A stretch of 64,000 nt of DNA, from contig JACMNQ010000025.1 of assembly GCA_014378465.1 (NCBI GenBank), positions 1 through 64,000 of the forward strand. Reading direction: 5' to 3'. Within the stretch, counting starts at the first letter, position 1; each line of letters opens with the position of its first letter. Source of the stretch: Oligoflexia bacterium (GTDB lineage: Bacteria > Bdellovibrionota > UBA1018). The position numbers and the translations under genes were made by a program. Positions 15,973 through 26,096 of the stretch are shown one piece after another. Under the pieces are notes generated by a model, which was not told where the DNA came from, searched no databases, and saw nothing but the letters and a program-made list of their open reading frames with translations.

Positions 15973-17388
15973 TCATTTCCCAAGAGAGAAAACGCTCAAC
16001 TTGGAATCATCCGTCCCCACCGCAAGCACTCCATTTTCGGGTGAGTAAGCGTAGGAGTAGAGGTAGGCGCCTTCTTCGGTCTTGAGCTCGAGATTGGCTC
16101 TCATCTTTCCTTCAAGATCAAAAATGACCAGGTGGCTGTTGCGAGTCGAGGGTTCGACATCTTCGAATCCCGCCATCACCTGATGGTCACTGGCGACGAT
16201 CGATGAAGAATAATCGGCGTAGCGTTTGTCCGAGCGCTGCCACTTCTGCGAAAGCGTGACGGGTTTGGAACTGGCTTTCCCAGAAGCCGCGCGATCGAGA
16301 CCCAGTAACACGGCAAGATACTGCCCTTTCGGACTGTTGCCGTACACGAAGAGTTCGCTGCCCTGTGACGACATTTCGAGCTGCTCGACATGAGAACCGG
16401 GTTCAGCGGTCGCGCGGAGCTTGCCCTTCGAATCAAAGAGGCTGATGACCTGACCCTGCTTCAGCGAATGAGAGAGAACTCCCACTTGCCACTCAGCACG
16501 ATCCGCTTCGTCCTCTTCTTCAGTATCACTCGCCTTCTCCGCCTTCCTGGACTTCACGGCCGCCGAAGCAACAGGTCCAGGAATTCCCGACACGCCAGCA
16601 GCATTCCCCGCAGAAGCCGGAGCAACGGCCGCGATGGCGACATCCAAAATTTCACCTTTCACTTTGAACTCGCGAACTTTCTTGAAGTCGCTCCCGTTTT
16701 TCCCGGGAACCATTTCAAAAACAATGACCTTGCCGCCCGTGAAAGCGAGCGCTGCAGTGGTCTCGTCAGCGGATACCTTGAGTGTCAGTAGATCCTGCTT
16801 GGACTGAAAGGCGGAAAGCTTCTTTCCATTCCAATCAAAGATTTCAAATGCGACATCAGGCACCGTGTCGTCGTCATGCTGGCAGAGAATTCTGCGGGCC
16901 TGATTGAAGAGGATCGGTTTGCACGAAGCTGCCGCGGTCCAGATCGTTTTTCCGGAAGCATCAATTCCACTCAAGTCGCCGCCGTAGTTCGCGGTCACCG
17001 CAAGAGTTCCGTCCGCGGAGATGGCCTGGGACTTGATTTGAGATTTCAGAGGAACTTTCCAGATCTCTTTGCCGTTCCGATTGAAACGCGTGAGCTGGTA
17101 GCGACCTTCGCCCGTATCCTGATCCGGAATGCTCGCCACCAGAATGGCGTTGCCATCTTTCGAAAGGCTCAAGTCAGTCAGGGGACCCGGAAGTTTCCTG
17201 GACCAGAGCTCCTTCACTTCGATCGGATCACTCGAAGCCTCAAAGGGCATGGCGCGAGGGGGCGTCACTTTGGCATTGGGAGTCGAGCACGCAACTCCCA
17301 CGACGGTCGCAACACTCAATCCTCCCAGAACCGGGAGGAGAGCGCTTCGACGGCGCGAGGATGTCTTGAAAAAACGATACAAATTCAT
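15973..17388 (-). CDS. Beta-propeller lipoprotein (PQQ/WD40-like repeats)
   Basis: From the ATG at 17388 the protein has 471 aa. It has a basic N region (SSRRRS), a hydrophobic stretch and a lipobox-like VGVAC (about 32-36), then ALCS-type sorting to the envelope is likely. The body contains repeated strands of the type NRNGKEIWKVPL, DASGKTIWTAAA, DSKGKLRATA and FDLEGKMRANLEL, each with a G-K-x-hydrophobic turn as in PQQ/quinoprotein-like propellers. An Ala/acidic insert (about 275-320, SDTEEEDEADRAE) interrupts the fold. The 14 codons upstream of 17388 are not needed for the signal peptide. Substrate or partner unknown. It is divergent from rimK, sharing a 56-bp spacer. Confidence 0.7.
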   Translation of the reverse strand: MNLYRFFKTSSRRRSALLPVLGGLSVATVVGVACSTPNAKVTPPRAMPFEASSDPIEVKELWSRKLPGPLTDLSLSKDGNAILVASIPDQDTGEGRYQLTRFNRNGKEIWKVPLKSQIKSQAISADGTLAVTANYGGDLSGIDASGKTIWTAAASCKPILFNQARRILCQHDDDTVPDVAFEIFDWNGKKLSAFQSKQDLLTLKVSADETTAALAFTGGKVIVFEMVPGKNGSDFKKVREFKVKGEILDVAIAAVAPASAGNAAGVSGIPGPVASAAVKSRKAEKASDTEEEDEADRAEWQVGVLSHSLKQGQVISLFDSKGKLRATAEPGSHVEQLEMSSQGSELFVYGNSPKGQYLAVLLGLDRAASGKASSKPVTLSQKWQRSDKRYADYSSSIVASDHQVMAGFEDVEPSTRNSHLVIFDLEGKMRANLELKTEEGAYLYSYAYSPENGVLAVGTDDSKLSVFSLGK

Positions 17389-17444
17389 AGCTTGGCCCCT
17401 AGAAAGCTCAATGCTACACTTGCAGTACATAGGTTGGCAATAAG

Positions 17445-18452
17445 ATGCGCATTGCGATTTTGTCTCGAAACAAAAATTTACACAGCATTCGCCGCCTGCT
17501 TCAGGAAGCGATGCGCTTTGGTGTGGACTGCGACATCATCAACCCTCTTGACTGTCAGCTCGTCGTCGATGGCAAAGAGACCCGCATTTTGGTGGGCTCC
17601 AATCCTCTCCCGGAATACGACGCGATCCTTCCGCGCATCGGAGCTTCGATCACGGACTATGGCCTGGCTGTGGTCAAACATTTTGAATCGCTCGACACTT
17701 TCGTCGTCAACGGCTCGCGTGCGATCGCTGAGTCGCGTGACAAGATGCGAAGCCTTCAGGTCATGGCCAAGTCGGGAATCTGCGTTCCATCCACCGTGCT
17801 CTGCCGCAGTGGCAGCGGACGCGGAACCAAAGCCGCGGTCAAAGCGGTCGGCGGCATGCCCGTCGTTCTGAAAGTCTTGCGCGGCACCCAGGGTGTGGGC
17901 GTCATGCTCATTCACACTCCGGTGTCACTGAACTCCGTACTCGACACTCTCAATTCGCTCGAAGAAGACGTCATCATGCAGCAGTTCATCGCTGAAGGTG
18001 CCGGACGTGACTACCGTGCCTTCGTCATTGGCAATCAAGTCGTCGCAGCCATGATGAGAACCGCGCCTGAAGGCGAATTCAGATCCAACATCCACCAGGG
18101 GGGTACCGGCAAACTGGTCAAGCTTCCGGTTGCCTTTGCACGCTCCGCCATCAAGGCTGCGCAGGTGTTTGACCTCAAGATCGCCGGCGTCGACATCATG
18201 GAAAGCAAGTCAGGCCCCATGGTCATCGAAGTGAACAGTTCGCCCGGTTTCGAGGGCATCGAGAAAGCGACCGGTATGAATGTCGCTTATCTGATCATGA
18301 AGCACCTGATCACCGAAGCGAAGAAGATCAAGAAGAACAAAGTGCGGAAAGAAGCGCGCAAGGCCGCGCGGAAGACGAAACCTTCCAGGCGTGCCCGAAA
18401 ATCAACAGCCGAAAAATCCGGGCGAAAGTCCGGCCGCAAAACTTCGAAGTAG
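17445..18452 (+). CDS. rimK: RimK-like ATP-grasp ligase (ribosomal S6 glutamate ligase family) with a basic tail
   Basis: A 335-aa protein. Residues 1-290 match RimK: MRIAILSRN at the start, DAILPRIGASITDYGLAVVKH (about 60-80), RDKMRSLQVMAKSGI (about 98-112), VVLKVLRGTQGVGVML with the ATP-contact Lys and Gly-rich loop, RDYRAFVIG, RSNIHQGG and VIEVNSSPGFEGIE with metal ligands. RimK adds glutamates to the C terminus of ribosomal protein S6, or makes related peptide bonds. Residues about 292-335 form a Lys/Arg-rich, histone-H1-like tail (for example KKIKKNKVRKEARKAARK) absent from the E. coli enzyme. The tail may bind RNA or DNA; this is inference. Confidence 0.85.
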   Translation: MRIAILSRNKNLHSIRRLLQEAMRFGVDCDIINPLDCQLVVDGKETRILVGSNPLPEYDAILPRIGASITDYGLAVVKHFESLDTFVVNGSRAIAESRDKMRSLQVMAKSGICVPSTVLCRSGSGRGTKAAVKAVGGMPVVLKVLRGTQGVGVMLIHTPVSLNSVLDTLNSLEEDVIMQQFIAEGAGRDYRAFVIGNQVVAAMMRTAPEGEFRSNIHQGGTGKLVKLPVAFARSAIKAAQVFDLKIAGVDIMESKSGPMVIEVNSSPGFEGIEKATGMNVAYLIMKHLITEAKKIKKNKVRKEARKAARKTKPSRRARKSTAEKSGRKSGRKTSK

Positions 18453-18539
18453 TCTCCGGAAATGAAAATGCCCCGTGACTTTCGTCCGAGGCGATTCGTT
18501 TCAGCTTCGAAGACTCCGTCAAAATTCGACCGTCAGTTT

Positions 18540-18929
18540 TCAGCCGACGGCGAGTTTGGAGTAGCGGGTCCGAGCGCGTTTCTTGACCGAACCCGGCAGA
18601 TTGTTCTGGTAGTCGGCGATCGATAGGCAACCATAGATCTTTTTGACCAGCATGACGTTCACCTGGGTTGCAAGTTCTTCGACGATAGGTTGCTCCAGGG
18701 ATCTAGGTACTGTAATATTTTTCTTACGCAGATAACTCAGGTAATCGGAAACGATGGCCAGGATGAAGGTCTTACGATCTGAATCCGATTCCTGAAAATG
18801 AAACAGATGTTGTTCGAAGATGACGTACAGGGGATCAGTCTTGGGTTGGGCCTGAGCGGCTTTCACTGCCTTGCTGGAAGAAGTTTTTCTGGCGCTCGTG
18901 GTGGAAGATCTGACTTTTTCTGCCCGCAT
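18540..18929 (-). CDS. Small basic protein of unknown function
   Basis: I do not recognise this 129-aa protein. The first 30 residues are Ser/Lys/Ala-rich and probably disordered (SSTTSARKTSSSKAVKAAQA). A compact helical core follows (about 33-105: DPLYVIFEQHLFHFQESDSD, then ILAIVSDYLSYLRKKNI), with a basic end (VKKRARTRYSKLAVG). It has no signal peptide, Cys cluster or membrane segment. The length, helices and charge would fit a nucleic-acid-associated protein. It is divergent from the DHH phosphoesterase gene and convergent with rimK; the 87-bp gap to rimK shows no clear terminator. Confidence 0.6.
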   Translation of the reverse strand: MRAEKVRSSTTSARKTSSSKAVKAAQAQPKTDPLYVIFEQHLFHFQESDSDRKTFILAIVSDYLSYLRKKNITVPRSLEQPIVEELATQVNVMLVKKIYGCLSIADYQNNLPGSVKKRARTRYSKLAVG

Positions 18930-18977
18930 TGATTGAATCCCTCGTTAATAGATTCTTCGGACATTGAGGAGCCCAGC

Positions 18978-20033
18978 TTGAGCACCAAAGTAAAACCGCC
19001 GGAACTTTCGAAGAGTAAAGAATTTCAGAAATTCAAAGAAGTGCTCGGCTCGGCGAAACGAGTGTTGATCTCGACACATATGTTACCTGACGGCGATGGT
19101 CTGGGAGCGGAAGCTGCGCTCTTTCATTACATGAAGCGCGCGCGCAAAGCCTGCCGGGTCTACAACCCGGATCCCCTGCCCAAGCGCTACCGCTTTCTGG
19201 ATCCCAAGAAAAACATCCTGCTGGGCCCTGGAGAGGTCGAACTCTGGGACACCTGCGATCTGTGGGTCATCGTCGATACGAACGATCCAAGGCGACTCGG
19301 GAAGCTCTGGGGCGAACTCTCCCTGCGAGCGAAGAAAATCGTGTTCCTCGATCACCACCCTGAAATTCAGGGTGCGTCCGCAATCACCTACCCTCCTCAC
19401 GCCATGATCGTCTCGGATGTCAATTCGAGCAGCATCGGCGAGATGCTCTACAAAGTTTTCAATGAGCTCGAGTTCGCCAAGATCAACAAGGACGTGGCGC
19501 TCGGCCTGTACGTCTCCGTCATGACCGACACGAACAGCTTTCGGTATTCACGCACCACTCCCCTCGCGCATCAGATCGCGGGCGAGATGATCGAGCACGA
19601 AGTGAATCCTGAAGAAGTCTACCAGGCCATCTACTCTTCAAAAGAGCTCTCTCACCTGCAGCTGCTCGGGCACATGCTTCAGAATGTGAAAACGTCTCAC
19701 CACGGCAAGATCGCGTGGCTCGAGATGAGTCTTGAGCTGCGCAAGAAGCATCAGGCTTCGGCGGACGACACGCAGTCCTTCCTGAATCTGCTGCTGCTTC
19801 TCAAGGATGCTGAAGTGGTCTGCCTCTTCCGCGAGGAAGATGACAACCAGATCCGCGTCTCCATCAAGTCCAAAGGCAAGATCGTGATCAACCGCGTGGC
19901 CATGGAACTCGGGGGTGGAGGCCATGACTTCGCCGCTGGACTAGCGATCGCAGCGCCGCTGGACAAGACGGTGGACGCGGTCATCAAGAGAATTGAGACC
20001 CTGGTGACGAGTTTCGAAAAGTTCGGGAAGTAG
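18978..20033 (+). CDS. nrnA: DHH/DHHA1 phosphoesterase, NrnA-like
   Basis: A 351-aa DHH-family protein: STHMLPDGDGLGAE (motif I), VIVDTND (II), FLDHHPE (III, the DHH), DTNSFRYSRTT (IV) and the DHHA1 glycine motif ELGGGGHDFAAG near the C terminus. NrnA-type enzymes degrade short oligoribonucleotides and dephosphorylate pAp with Mn2+. The usual H of motif I is present as STHM and the D residues are intact, so it should be active. The TTG at 18978 has a strong AGGAG 7 nt upstream and is preferred to the TTG at 18933, which lacks one. The neighbours do not indicate a specific substrate; a cyclic-dinucleotide-linked role is possible, since a GGDEF protein is encoded further along. Confidence 0.85.
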   Translation: MSTKVKPPELSKSKEFQKFKEVLGSAKRVLISTHMLPDGDGLGAEAALFHYMKRARKACRVYNPDPLPKRYRFLDPKKNILLGPGEVELWDTCDLWVIVDTNDPRRLGKLWGELSLRAKKIVFLDHHPEIQGASAITYPPHAMIVSDVNSSSIGEMLYKVFNELEFAKINKDVALGLYVSVMTDTNSFRYSRTTPLAHQIAGEMIEHEVNPEEVYQAIYSSKELSHLQLLGHMLQNVKTSHHGKIAWLEMSLELRKKHQASADDTQSFLNLLLLLKDAEVVCLFREEDDNQIRVSIKSKGKIVINRVAMELGGGGHDFAAGLAIAAPLDKTVDAVIKRIETLVTSFEKFGK

Positions 20034-20046
20034 ACCGGAGCACTCC

Positions 20047-21366
20047 ATGCGATCTTCAGTCAGACGGGCACTCCAATCCATTGTGCCGATTTGCCTGAGC
20101 TTGATCTGTGCGCCCAGTGCCTTTGGAATTGAGCCCAGCCGATCGCTCTTGCCCGAACCCCTGCGGCCTGAAGCTCTGCAGATGGAAATGCAGAGACTGC
20201 TGTCAGGTGCCCAGAATGAGTGCAGCCTGAGCCCGAAGTCAGTGAAGAGCAATATCACGCAGAACAACAAATGGAATAAAACTGCAGTCAGCGTCTGCTT
20301 TGCCACCACCAGCAAGGATCTTACTGATGCGGCGTACAAAGCTCCTTCGACGACGAGTCGCTTTCCTGCTGAAATCTCGGTAAAACCCTTCACGGAGTTG
20401 CTCAGATCCAGCGCGAAAAGCGCGATCATGGCTACCTACACTTCTGAATCGACGGGCATCCACTTCGTCGGCTGGAAAGACTGCTCACCCAGCGGTGAAC
20501 CCAAGGCTGATGTCGTGCTCTTCATCGGCCCGGAGACTTCGCCCGGAATCGCGACCGCCGGCACCATCGGAGATCCGGCTAAAGATGTGGACCGTAATCC
20601 GTCCGGGCACAGGCAAACCAGCATCTGCATCAATCCCCTGCTCTTTCAGTCGACTGAGTTCCCTGCATTTGAACGGTTCAGTCGAGCTCTGGATGCAAAA
20701 CTGTCCGCGGCGGATTATGTGAAAGCTGCGGGAGGTGAAAGCTTCTGGCAAAAGGCTCTGGTGCATGAATTCGGACACGTGGCTGGACTTTATCATGAAC
20801 ATAACCGAAGTGAGGCTGAGTCCGGGTCCGTAAACACGGCGCCCCTGTTCGAAAGTCAAAGAAAATCCCTGATCCAGGGCACTCGCACGGAATCCCTGGC
20901 CAAGGTGGACCAACCCGTTCCAACCGGGGCTTACGATTTTCAATCCGCGATGAGCTACGAATGGAGAATGACCAAGGAGTTCGCGGTCCGTACGAAATTC
21001 TTCTGTCAAAAACTGGATCAACTGAGCGCCAGCGAGGCGATGTCAAATCCGCTCATTCGAGACACTCTGAGGATCTATGAGATTTCACGCAAGGACCCGG
21101 AAGCGGCCAAAGGCAGTCTGAATGATCTTTTCTGCGCGGGAGCCCCCTATGAAAAGCTCCTGCTTTCCTCCCAGATGGCCAATCGAACTCTCCTTTCGCC
21201 GGGGGATCGTGAAGCTCTGGCCAGCATGTACCTCGCCAGGCCCGTCACCGGCAGCTGGCGCGAAGAGGATGCACATCTCAAGGAATACCTTGGGCGTATC
21301 GCGGCCAGAAACGACGACCTGAGAAGGGTCTGGCTTCTGGATGAATCCAACCTGGACAATCACTGA
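20047..21366 (+). CDS. Secreted astacin-like zinc metalloprotease
   Basis: A 439-aa precursor with a cleavable signal peptide (about 1-27, ending near SAFG). The catalytic site is [15 protein letters not shown] (about 244-258), which fits the astacin pattern HExxHxxGxxHExxR with three His zinc ligands and the catalytic Glu. A Met-turn candidate is SAMSYEW about 55 residues further on. The N-terminal half ([17 protein letters not shown]) resembles the metzincin fold before the zinc site. Cys pairs suggest disulfides. It is preceded by a 13-bp gap after nrnA and followed by the RCC1 lipoprotein. A role in degrading host, prey or matrix proteins is plausible; that is inference. Confidence 0.82.
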   Translation: MRSSVRRALQSIVPICLSLICAPSAFGIEPSRSLLPEPLRPEALQMEMQRLLSGAQNECSLSPKSVKSNITQNNKWNKTAVSVCFATTSKDLTDAAYKAPSTTSRFPAEISVKPFTELLRSSAKSAIMATYTSESTGIHFVGWKDCSPSGEPKADVVLFIGPETSPGIATAGTIGDPAKDVDRNPSGHRQTSICINPLLFQSTEFPAFERFSRALDAKLSAADYVKAAGGESFWQKALVHEFGHVAGLYHEHNRSEAESGSVNTAPLFESQRKSLIQGTRTESLAKVDQPVPTGAYDFQSAMSYEWRMTKEFAVRTKFFCQKLDQLSASEAMSNPLIRDTLRIYEISRKDPEAAKGSLNDLFCAGAPYEKLLLSSQMANRTLLSPGDREALASMYLARPVTGSWREEDAHLKEYLGRIAARNDDLRRVWLLDESNLDNH

Positions 21367-21551
21367 AGCAATTTCAGTCGCTCTTTTGTCTCCTGTATCA
21401 AGCAGCTGAAGCACGGGGATTTTCGTTGCGACTCGACCACCTGCCCCACAGTTCGTGCCATTCACAGGTCCTGAGGGACACACTTTCATGCGAAAGAAGA
21501 ACCACATATGCTGTTTATTGGATGAATACGATGGATGAAAAAGGACTGATC

Positions 21552-24077
21552 ATGAACAGTGGAACGTATGTGGGAGTGCCTGAACAAGGAACTCAAAAAA
21601 TCATGAGTGTGCTGAGAATTATGAGTGCGGTAATCGTGCTGCACTTCGCACTTGCGGGTTGCGCGCTCAAGCTCAATCGCTCACTTAATCTCGCGAAAAC
21701 GGCATCGGTGAGTACGTCTCCCGCGCTCGCGAGCAGTGCTTATACGCTCAGCAAGGTGTCTGCTGATTTTTCGACGAAAACTCCTTCTTTTCAGATTGCG
21801 AACCTCCCTTCCGGCACCGTGGTGGAGCTCCTCATGAATGCCGACATCAACTGCGTGGGCGGAACGGTCTATCAGTTTCAAAAAACTGCGAGTACAAGTG
21901 AAGTATTCACTTCGGAGGACCTCCCCCTCATCGACAATGCCCCGATCTTTCGAGTGCACGCCGTGTTGCCCGACGCCAGCTCCGTGTGCACGAACTCCGT
22001 CATCTACACGTACCCCACCCTGGACACTGCCGTTCAGGTTGCAGCAGGTGACGCTCATACTTGTGCAGTCTTGAGTGGGGGCACGGTCAAATGCTGGGGC
22101 AATAATGGGTTCGGACGACTCGGGAACGGAACGGCTACGAGTTCGAGTATCCCTGTCCTGGTCACAGGCGTCACGGCGAGCGCAGTTGCGGCGGGTCAGT
22201 ACCACACTTGCGCGATCCTCACGAATGGCGGCATCAAGTGCTGGGGAGCCAATGGGTATGGCCAACTCGGGGACGGAACAACGACGAGTTCGAGTATCCC
22301 TGTCCTGGTCCCAGGCATCACGGCGAGTGCAGTCGCGGTGGGTCAGTACCACACTTGCGCACTCCTCACGAGTGGGGGTGTAAAATGTTGGGGATATAAT
22401 TTGTATGGCCGACTGGGGGACGGGACGACGACCAATTCTGCTACACCTGTTCTTGTCGCGGGCGTCACGGCGATTTCAGTTGCGGTGAATTCCTACCACT
22501 CCTGCGCAGTCCTCACGAGTGGTGGAGTCATGTGCTGGGGATTCAATGGCAACGGTCAACTGGGTGACGGAACGACGACTAATTCGAGTACCCCGGTCCT
22601 GGTCCCCGGTATCACGGCAAATGCAATTGCGGCGGGCTCCTCTCACACCTGCGCACTCCTCACCAGTGGCGCACTCAAATGCTGGGGAAATAATGGAAAT
22701 GGCCAATTCGGGGATGGAACGACTACGAATTCCATTACCCCAGTCCTGGTTCCAGGCATCACGGCAAGTGCAATTGGGACGGGCGGAGGTCACACCTGCG
22801 CACTCTTGACGAGTGGCGCACTGAAATGTTGGGGATATAATGGATATGCACAACTCGGAGTTGGAACGACGACCAATTCCAACACCCCAGTTCTTATCCC
22901 CGGGATAATGGCAAGTGCGTTGACGGTGGGCACTTATCACAACTGCGCACTCCTCACGGGGGGTGGACTCAAGTGCTGGGGCTTGAATTCCAATGGACAA
23001 CTCGGAAACGGAACGACGGACATTTTACGAACCCCCGTCTTATTTCCAGGCGTCGCTGCGGCTGCAATTGCGACGGGCTACAATCACAGTTGCGCAGTTA
23101 CCCCGAGCGGCGGAGTCAAGTGCTGGGGAAATAATGGAAACGGCCGACTTGGGGACGGAACGACGACGACTTCCGCTACCCCTGTTTCGGTTTCTGGCAT
23201 CACTGCGAGTGCAGTTGCCGCGAATAACTTTCACACCTGCGCACTCCTCACCAGTGGTGGAGTCAAGTGCTGGGGTTACAATTCGAATGGCCAACTTGGG
23301 AACGGAACGACGACCAGTTCCAGTATCCCTGTTCTGGTTTCAGGCGTCACGGCTAGTGCAATTGCCACTGGCAACACACACACCTGCGCACTCCTCACCA
23401 GTGGTGGCGTCACATGCTGGGGTTATAATTTTTACGGCCAGTTCGGGGACGGAACGACGACTGATGCCACCACTCCAGTCCTGGTCCCAGGCATCACGGC
23501 AAGTGCGATTGCGACGGGAAACGCTCACACCTGCGCTCTCCTCACGAGTGGCGGAGTCAAATGCTGGGGATACAATGTATTCGGACAACTCGGCGACGGA
23601 ACGACAACCGATTCCACTACCCCAGTTCTGGTCCCAGGCATCACGGCAAGTGCAGTGACAGCGAGTGGCAACTACACCTGCGCACTCCTCACCAGTGGCG
23701 GAGTCAAGTGCTGGGGTTACAATTCGAATGGCCAACTCGGCGACGGAACGACACTGGATTCCGCTACCCCAGTCCTGGTCCCGGGCATCACGGCAAGTGC
23801 GGTTGCGGCGGGCACCAGTCATACCTGCGCACTCCTCACCACTGGTGGAGTCAAATGCTGGGGATTTAATGGAAACGGCCAACTCGGGGACGGAACAAAT
23901 ACGAGCTCCACGACCCCAGTCTCAGCCCCTGGCGTTACGGCAAGCGCGGTGGCGACGGGAAACGCTCACACCTGCGCTCTCCTCACGAGTGGCGGCGTCA
24001 AGTGCTGGGGATCTAATAATTCCGGACAAAGAGGTGTACCGGCGCACAGCCTAGAACCAAACTGCGTGCTCCGATGA
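21552..24077 (+). CDS. Lipoprotein with 14 RCC1-type propeller repeats
   Basis: From the ATG at 21552 (AGGA 8 nt upstream) the protein has about 841 aa. A hydrophobic segment ends in the lipobox FALAGC (about 31-36), giving an outer-envelope lipoprotein. After a 120-residue lead come 14 repeats of about 51 residues, each with [15 protein letters not shown] followed by xNxxGQLGDGT, then [14 protein letters not shown]. Fourteen equals two seven-bladed propellers. Every repeat keeps the HTC and KCWG cysteines, which could form one disulfide per blade. The last repeat is cut short at GQRGV and the protein ends 16 residues later. Such RCC1 lipoproteins are common in predatory deltaproteobacteria; ligands are unknown. 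An in-frame ATG at 21603 gives a shorter signal peptide. Confidence 0.88.
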   Translation: MNSGTYVGVPEQGTQKIMSVLRIMSAVIVLHFALAGCALKLNRSLNLAKTASVSTSPALASSAYTLSKVSADFSTKTPSFQIANLPSGTVVELLMNADINCVGGTVYQFQKTASTSEVFTSEDLPLIDNAPIFRVHAVLPDASSVCTNSVIYTYPTLDTAVQVAAGDAHTCAVLSGGTVKCWGNNGFGRLGNGTATSSSIPVLVTGVTASAVAAGQYHTCAILTNGGIKCWGANGYGQLGDGTTTSSSIPVLVPGITASAVAVGQYHTCALLTSGGVKCWGYNLYGRLGDGTTTNSATPVLVAGVTAISVAVNSYHSCAVLTSGGVMCWGFNGNGQLGDGTTTNSSTPVLVPGITANAIAAGSSHTCALLTSGALKCWGNNGNGQFGDGTTTNSITPVLVPGITASAIGTGGGHTCALLTSGALKCWGYNGYAQLGVGTTTNSNTPVLIPGIMASALTVGTYHNCALLTGGGLKCWGLNSNGQLGNGTTDILRTPVLFPGVAAAAIATGYNHSCAVTPSGGVKCWGNNGNGRLGDGTTTTSATPVSVSGITASAVAANNFHTCALLTSGGVKCWGYNSNGQLGNGTTTSSSIPVLVSGVTASAIATGNTHTCALLTSGGVTCWGYNFYGQFGDGTTTDATTPVLVPGITASAIATGNAHTCALLTSGGVKCWGYNVFGQLGDGTTTDSTTPVLVPGITASAVTASGNYTCALLTSGGVKCWGYNSNGQLGDGTTLDSATPVLVPGITASAVAAGTSHTCALLTTGGVKCWGFNGNGQLGDGTNTSSTTPVSAPGVTASAVATGNAHTCALLTSGGVKCWGSNNSGQRGVPAHSLEPNCVLR
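22030..24030 (+). repeat. Tandem 153-bp repeats encoding RCC1 blades
   Basis: About 13-14 head-to-tail units, one per propeller blade, are recognisable by GGAACGACGAC and TGCTGGGG words spaced about 153 bp apart. Copies differ at many third positions, so they are not a recent amplification, but neighbouring units (for example those around 23400-23700) are more alike and could recombine. Confidence 0.85.
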
Positions 24078-24367
24078 GACGTCAGGACTCAAGCGCGATT
24101 AGACAGCTGCTTTGAGGTCTACAAACAGAACTACGAATCTGCTCTCCTCAGCACCCAGCTAAGACCTGCTCCTGATCTCCCAACCTGAAGCACGGCGTCA
24201 CCTCCTGCCTCATTAAAAATTATTAATCGCGCTCGGCAAATTCTCGCCCTTGATTTTCGATTGTTTTTTTCTAAACTGAAAATAATCACACGCACTCCCC
24301 AGAATGCACTTCCTAATGTCGCTTTGATCTGTTTCTTAAAGAGACAGTCGCCACGAGGGTAATGATT
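24078..24367. other. Intergenic region between the RCC1 gene and the ABC module
   Basis: About 290 bp without a gene. The middle (24210-24300) is AT-rich with a T-run and would suit a promoter for the ABC operon, but no hexamer pair stands out. I find no hairpin terminator for the RCC1 gene. Confidence 0.4.
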
Positions 24368-25330
24368 ATGATTCACGTTTCGCATCTCACTAAAATGTAT
24401 GGACCGCGCACGGCCGTCAATGATCTGAGCTTTGACATTCAAAAAGGCGAAATCGTCGGCTTCCTGGGCCCGAACGGCGCAGGCAAGTCCACGACGATGA
24501 AAATCCTGACCGGCTTCATGCCCGCCACTGACGGCAAAGTCACCGTCGCGGGGTTTGATGTTTTCACTCAGGCGATCGACGTCAAACGAAACGTGGGTTA
24601 CTTGCCTGAAACCCCGCCAGTCTATCTGGAAATGTCGGTCGAAGACTACCTGGACTATGCCGCTCGACTCCATCAGGTGCCGAGCGCACAGCTGAAGTCA
24701 TCCGTCTCCAGCGCCCTCGAAAAGACGGATCTCGGCAGCGTGCGCAGCCGACTCATCGGGAACCTCTCCAAAGGCTACCGTCAGCGCGTGGGCCTGGCCC
24801 AGGCCCTTGTGCACAACCCCCAGGTCCTGATTCTGGATGAACCGACCGTCGGTCTCGATCCCAAGCAGATCATCGAGATCAGAGAACTGATCAAGGGACT
24901 GGCTGGAGATCACACGGTCATTCTGAGTTCCCACATCCTTCCCGAAGTCACCGCGACCTGCCAACGCATCATCGTCATCAGCAAAGGCCGCATCGTCGCA
25001 GAAGACACGATCGAACGGCTGACCACTCGTTTGAACAAGGGCCTCATCTACTCCATGACGGTCAGAACTCCGCACCCGGCAGGCATCACGCTCATGCGCA
25101 CGCTTCCGGGGATCGCCAGCGTCACTGCCACGGGCCCCAAGCTCGTCGTCGAGATCCAGCCTGGTGTCAGCGAAGTCCGCGACCAGATCGTGTCGACCGC
25201 AGTGAACCAGGGGATGGGAGTGCTTGAATTCAGCGCAGAAAAAGTCAGCCTCGAAGAGATCTTTCTGCAGCTCACCACAGAAGAAAATGTCCCCGCGCAA
25301 GCCGGGAAAAAGGACGGAGCAACCGTATGA
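24368..25330 (+). CDS. ABC transporter ATP-binding protein, GldA-type
   Basis: About 320 aa with Walker A GPNGAGKSTT, the YLPETPPVYLEMSVEDYL Q-loop typical of GldA/NosF-like ATPases, signature LSKGYRQRVGLAQAL, Walker B VLILDEPTVGLDP and H-loop LSSHILPEV. A C-terminal extension (about 220-320) is usual for the type. ATG at 24368 has GAGGG 9 nt upstream; the ATG at 24362 is too close. It forms an operon with the permease (overlap 4 bp), a GldG-like protein, DUF4340 and probably Yip1. In Bacteroidota GldAFG aids gliding. In other phyla this module has unknown cargo. Confidence 0.88.
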   Translation: MIHVSHLTKMYGPRTAVNDLSFDIQKGEIVGFLGPNGAGKSTTMKILTGFMPATDGKVTVAGFDVFTQAIDVKRNVGYLPETPPVYLEMSVEDYLDYAARLHQVPSAQLKSSVSSALEKTDLGSVRSRLIGNLSKGYRQRVGLAQALVHNPQVLILDEPTVGLDPKQIIEIRELIKGLAGDHTVILSSHILPEVTATCQRIIVISKGRIVAEDTIERLTTRLNKGLIYSMTVRTPHPAGITLMRTLPGIASVTATGPKLVVEIQPGVSEVRDQIVSTAVNQGMGVLEFSAEKVSLEEIFLQLTTEENVPAQAGKKDGATV

Positions 25331-26091
25331 AAAATATCTGGACGATCGCCCGGCGCGATTTCAGGAACTACTTCACCTCCCCGATCGCCTACATCGTGAT
25401 CGCGGGCTTTCTCGGCATCATGGGCTGGATGTTCTTTTTCAATCTGGCTCATTTCAATGAACAGAACATGCAGTACCAGCAGTACAACATGGGCAAAGCG
25501 ATCAGCATCACGGACGGGATCGTTCGGCCACTTTTCGGCAATATGAACGTGATCTTTCTTTTTCTCATCCCGTTCATCACGATGAGGCTCTTCGCTGAAG
25601 AGAAGAAGTCCCAGACCATTCAGCTCCTGATGACTTCTCCGGTCACCCTGACCGACATCATCGTCGGCAAGTTTCTCAGCGCCTTTCTACTCATTTCCGT
25701 CATGCTGGGCATGACTCTGGTCTATCCGGTCGTCCTGTTCGCCACGGGCAATCCGGACATCGGCCCGATCATCACGAGCTACATTGGAACGCTCCTTCTC
25801 GCCTCCTGCCTGCTCTCGGTGGGCGTGCTTTTCTCCTCGATGACCGAGAACCAGATCGTCGCTGGAGCCCTCACTTTCGCAGGTGGACTCTTTCTCTGGC
25901 TGATCAGCTGGGCTTCCCAGGCGGCAGGACCGGTCTGGGGGGATCTGCTCCTGTACCTGTCTCTGATCAATCACTATGCGAGCTTTGGACTGGGAATCCT
26001 CAACACGTCCGATCTGATCTTCTACTTTTCATTCATCTTCTCAGGACTTTTTCTCACTCACCGCGTTCTTGAATCGTATCGGTGGAGGTAA
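25327..26091 (+). CDS. ABC transporter permease, GldF-type
   Basis: A 254-aa membrane protein with six predicted helices. It starts MKNIWTIARRDFRNYFTSPI, the conserved cytoplasmic lead of the ABC-2 permease GldF family, and has FLFLIPFITMRLFAEEKKSQ and LLMTSPVTLTDIIVGKFLSA, the signature EExxxxTxxLLxTSPV coupling segment. It pairs with the ATPase upstream (ATGA overlap). Cargo unknown. Confidence 0.87.
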   Translation: MKNIWTIARRDFRNYFTSPIAYIVIAGFLGIMGWMFFFNLAHFNEQNMQYQQYNMGKAISITDGIVRPLFGNMNVIFLFLIPFITMRLFAEEKKSQTIQLLMTSPVTLTDIIVGKFLSAFLLISVMLGMTLVYPVVLFATGNPDIGPIITSYIGTLLLASCLLSVGVLFSSMTENQIVAGALTFAGGLFLWLISWASQAAGPVWGDLLLYLSLINHYASFGLGILNTSDLIFYFSFIFSGLFLTHRVLESYRWR

Positions 26092-26096
26092 TCAAA

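Noticed and set aside
22030-24030. Regular repeats suggesting a CRISPR or satellite array
   Set aside because: Period is about 153 bp, in frame, and translates to RCC1 blades.
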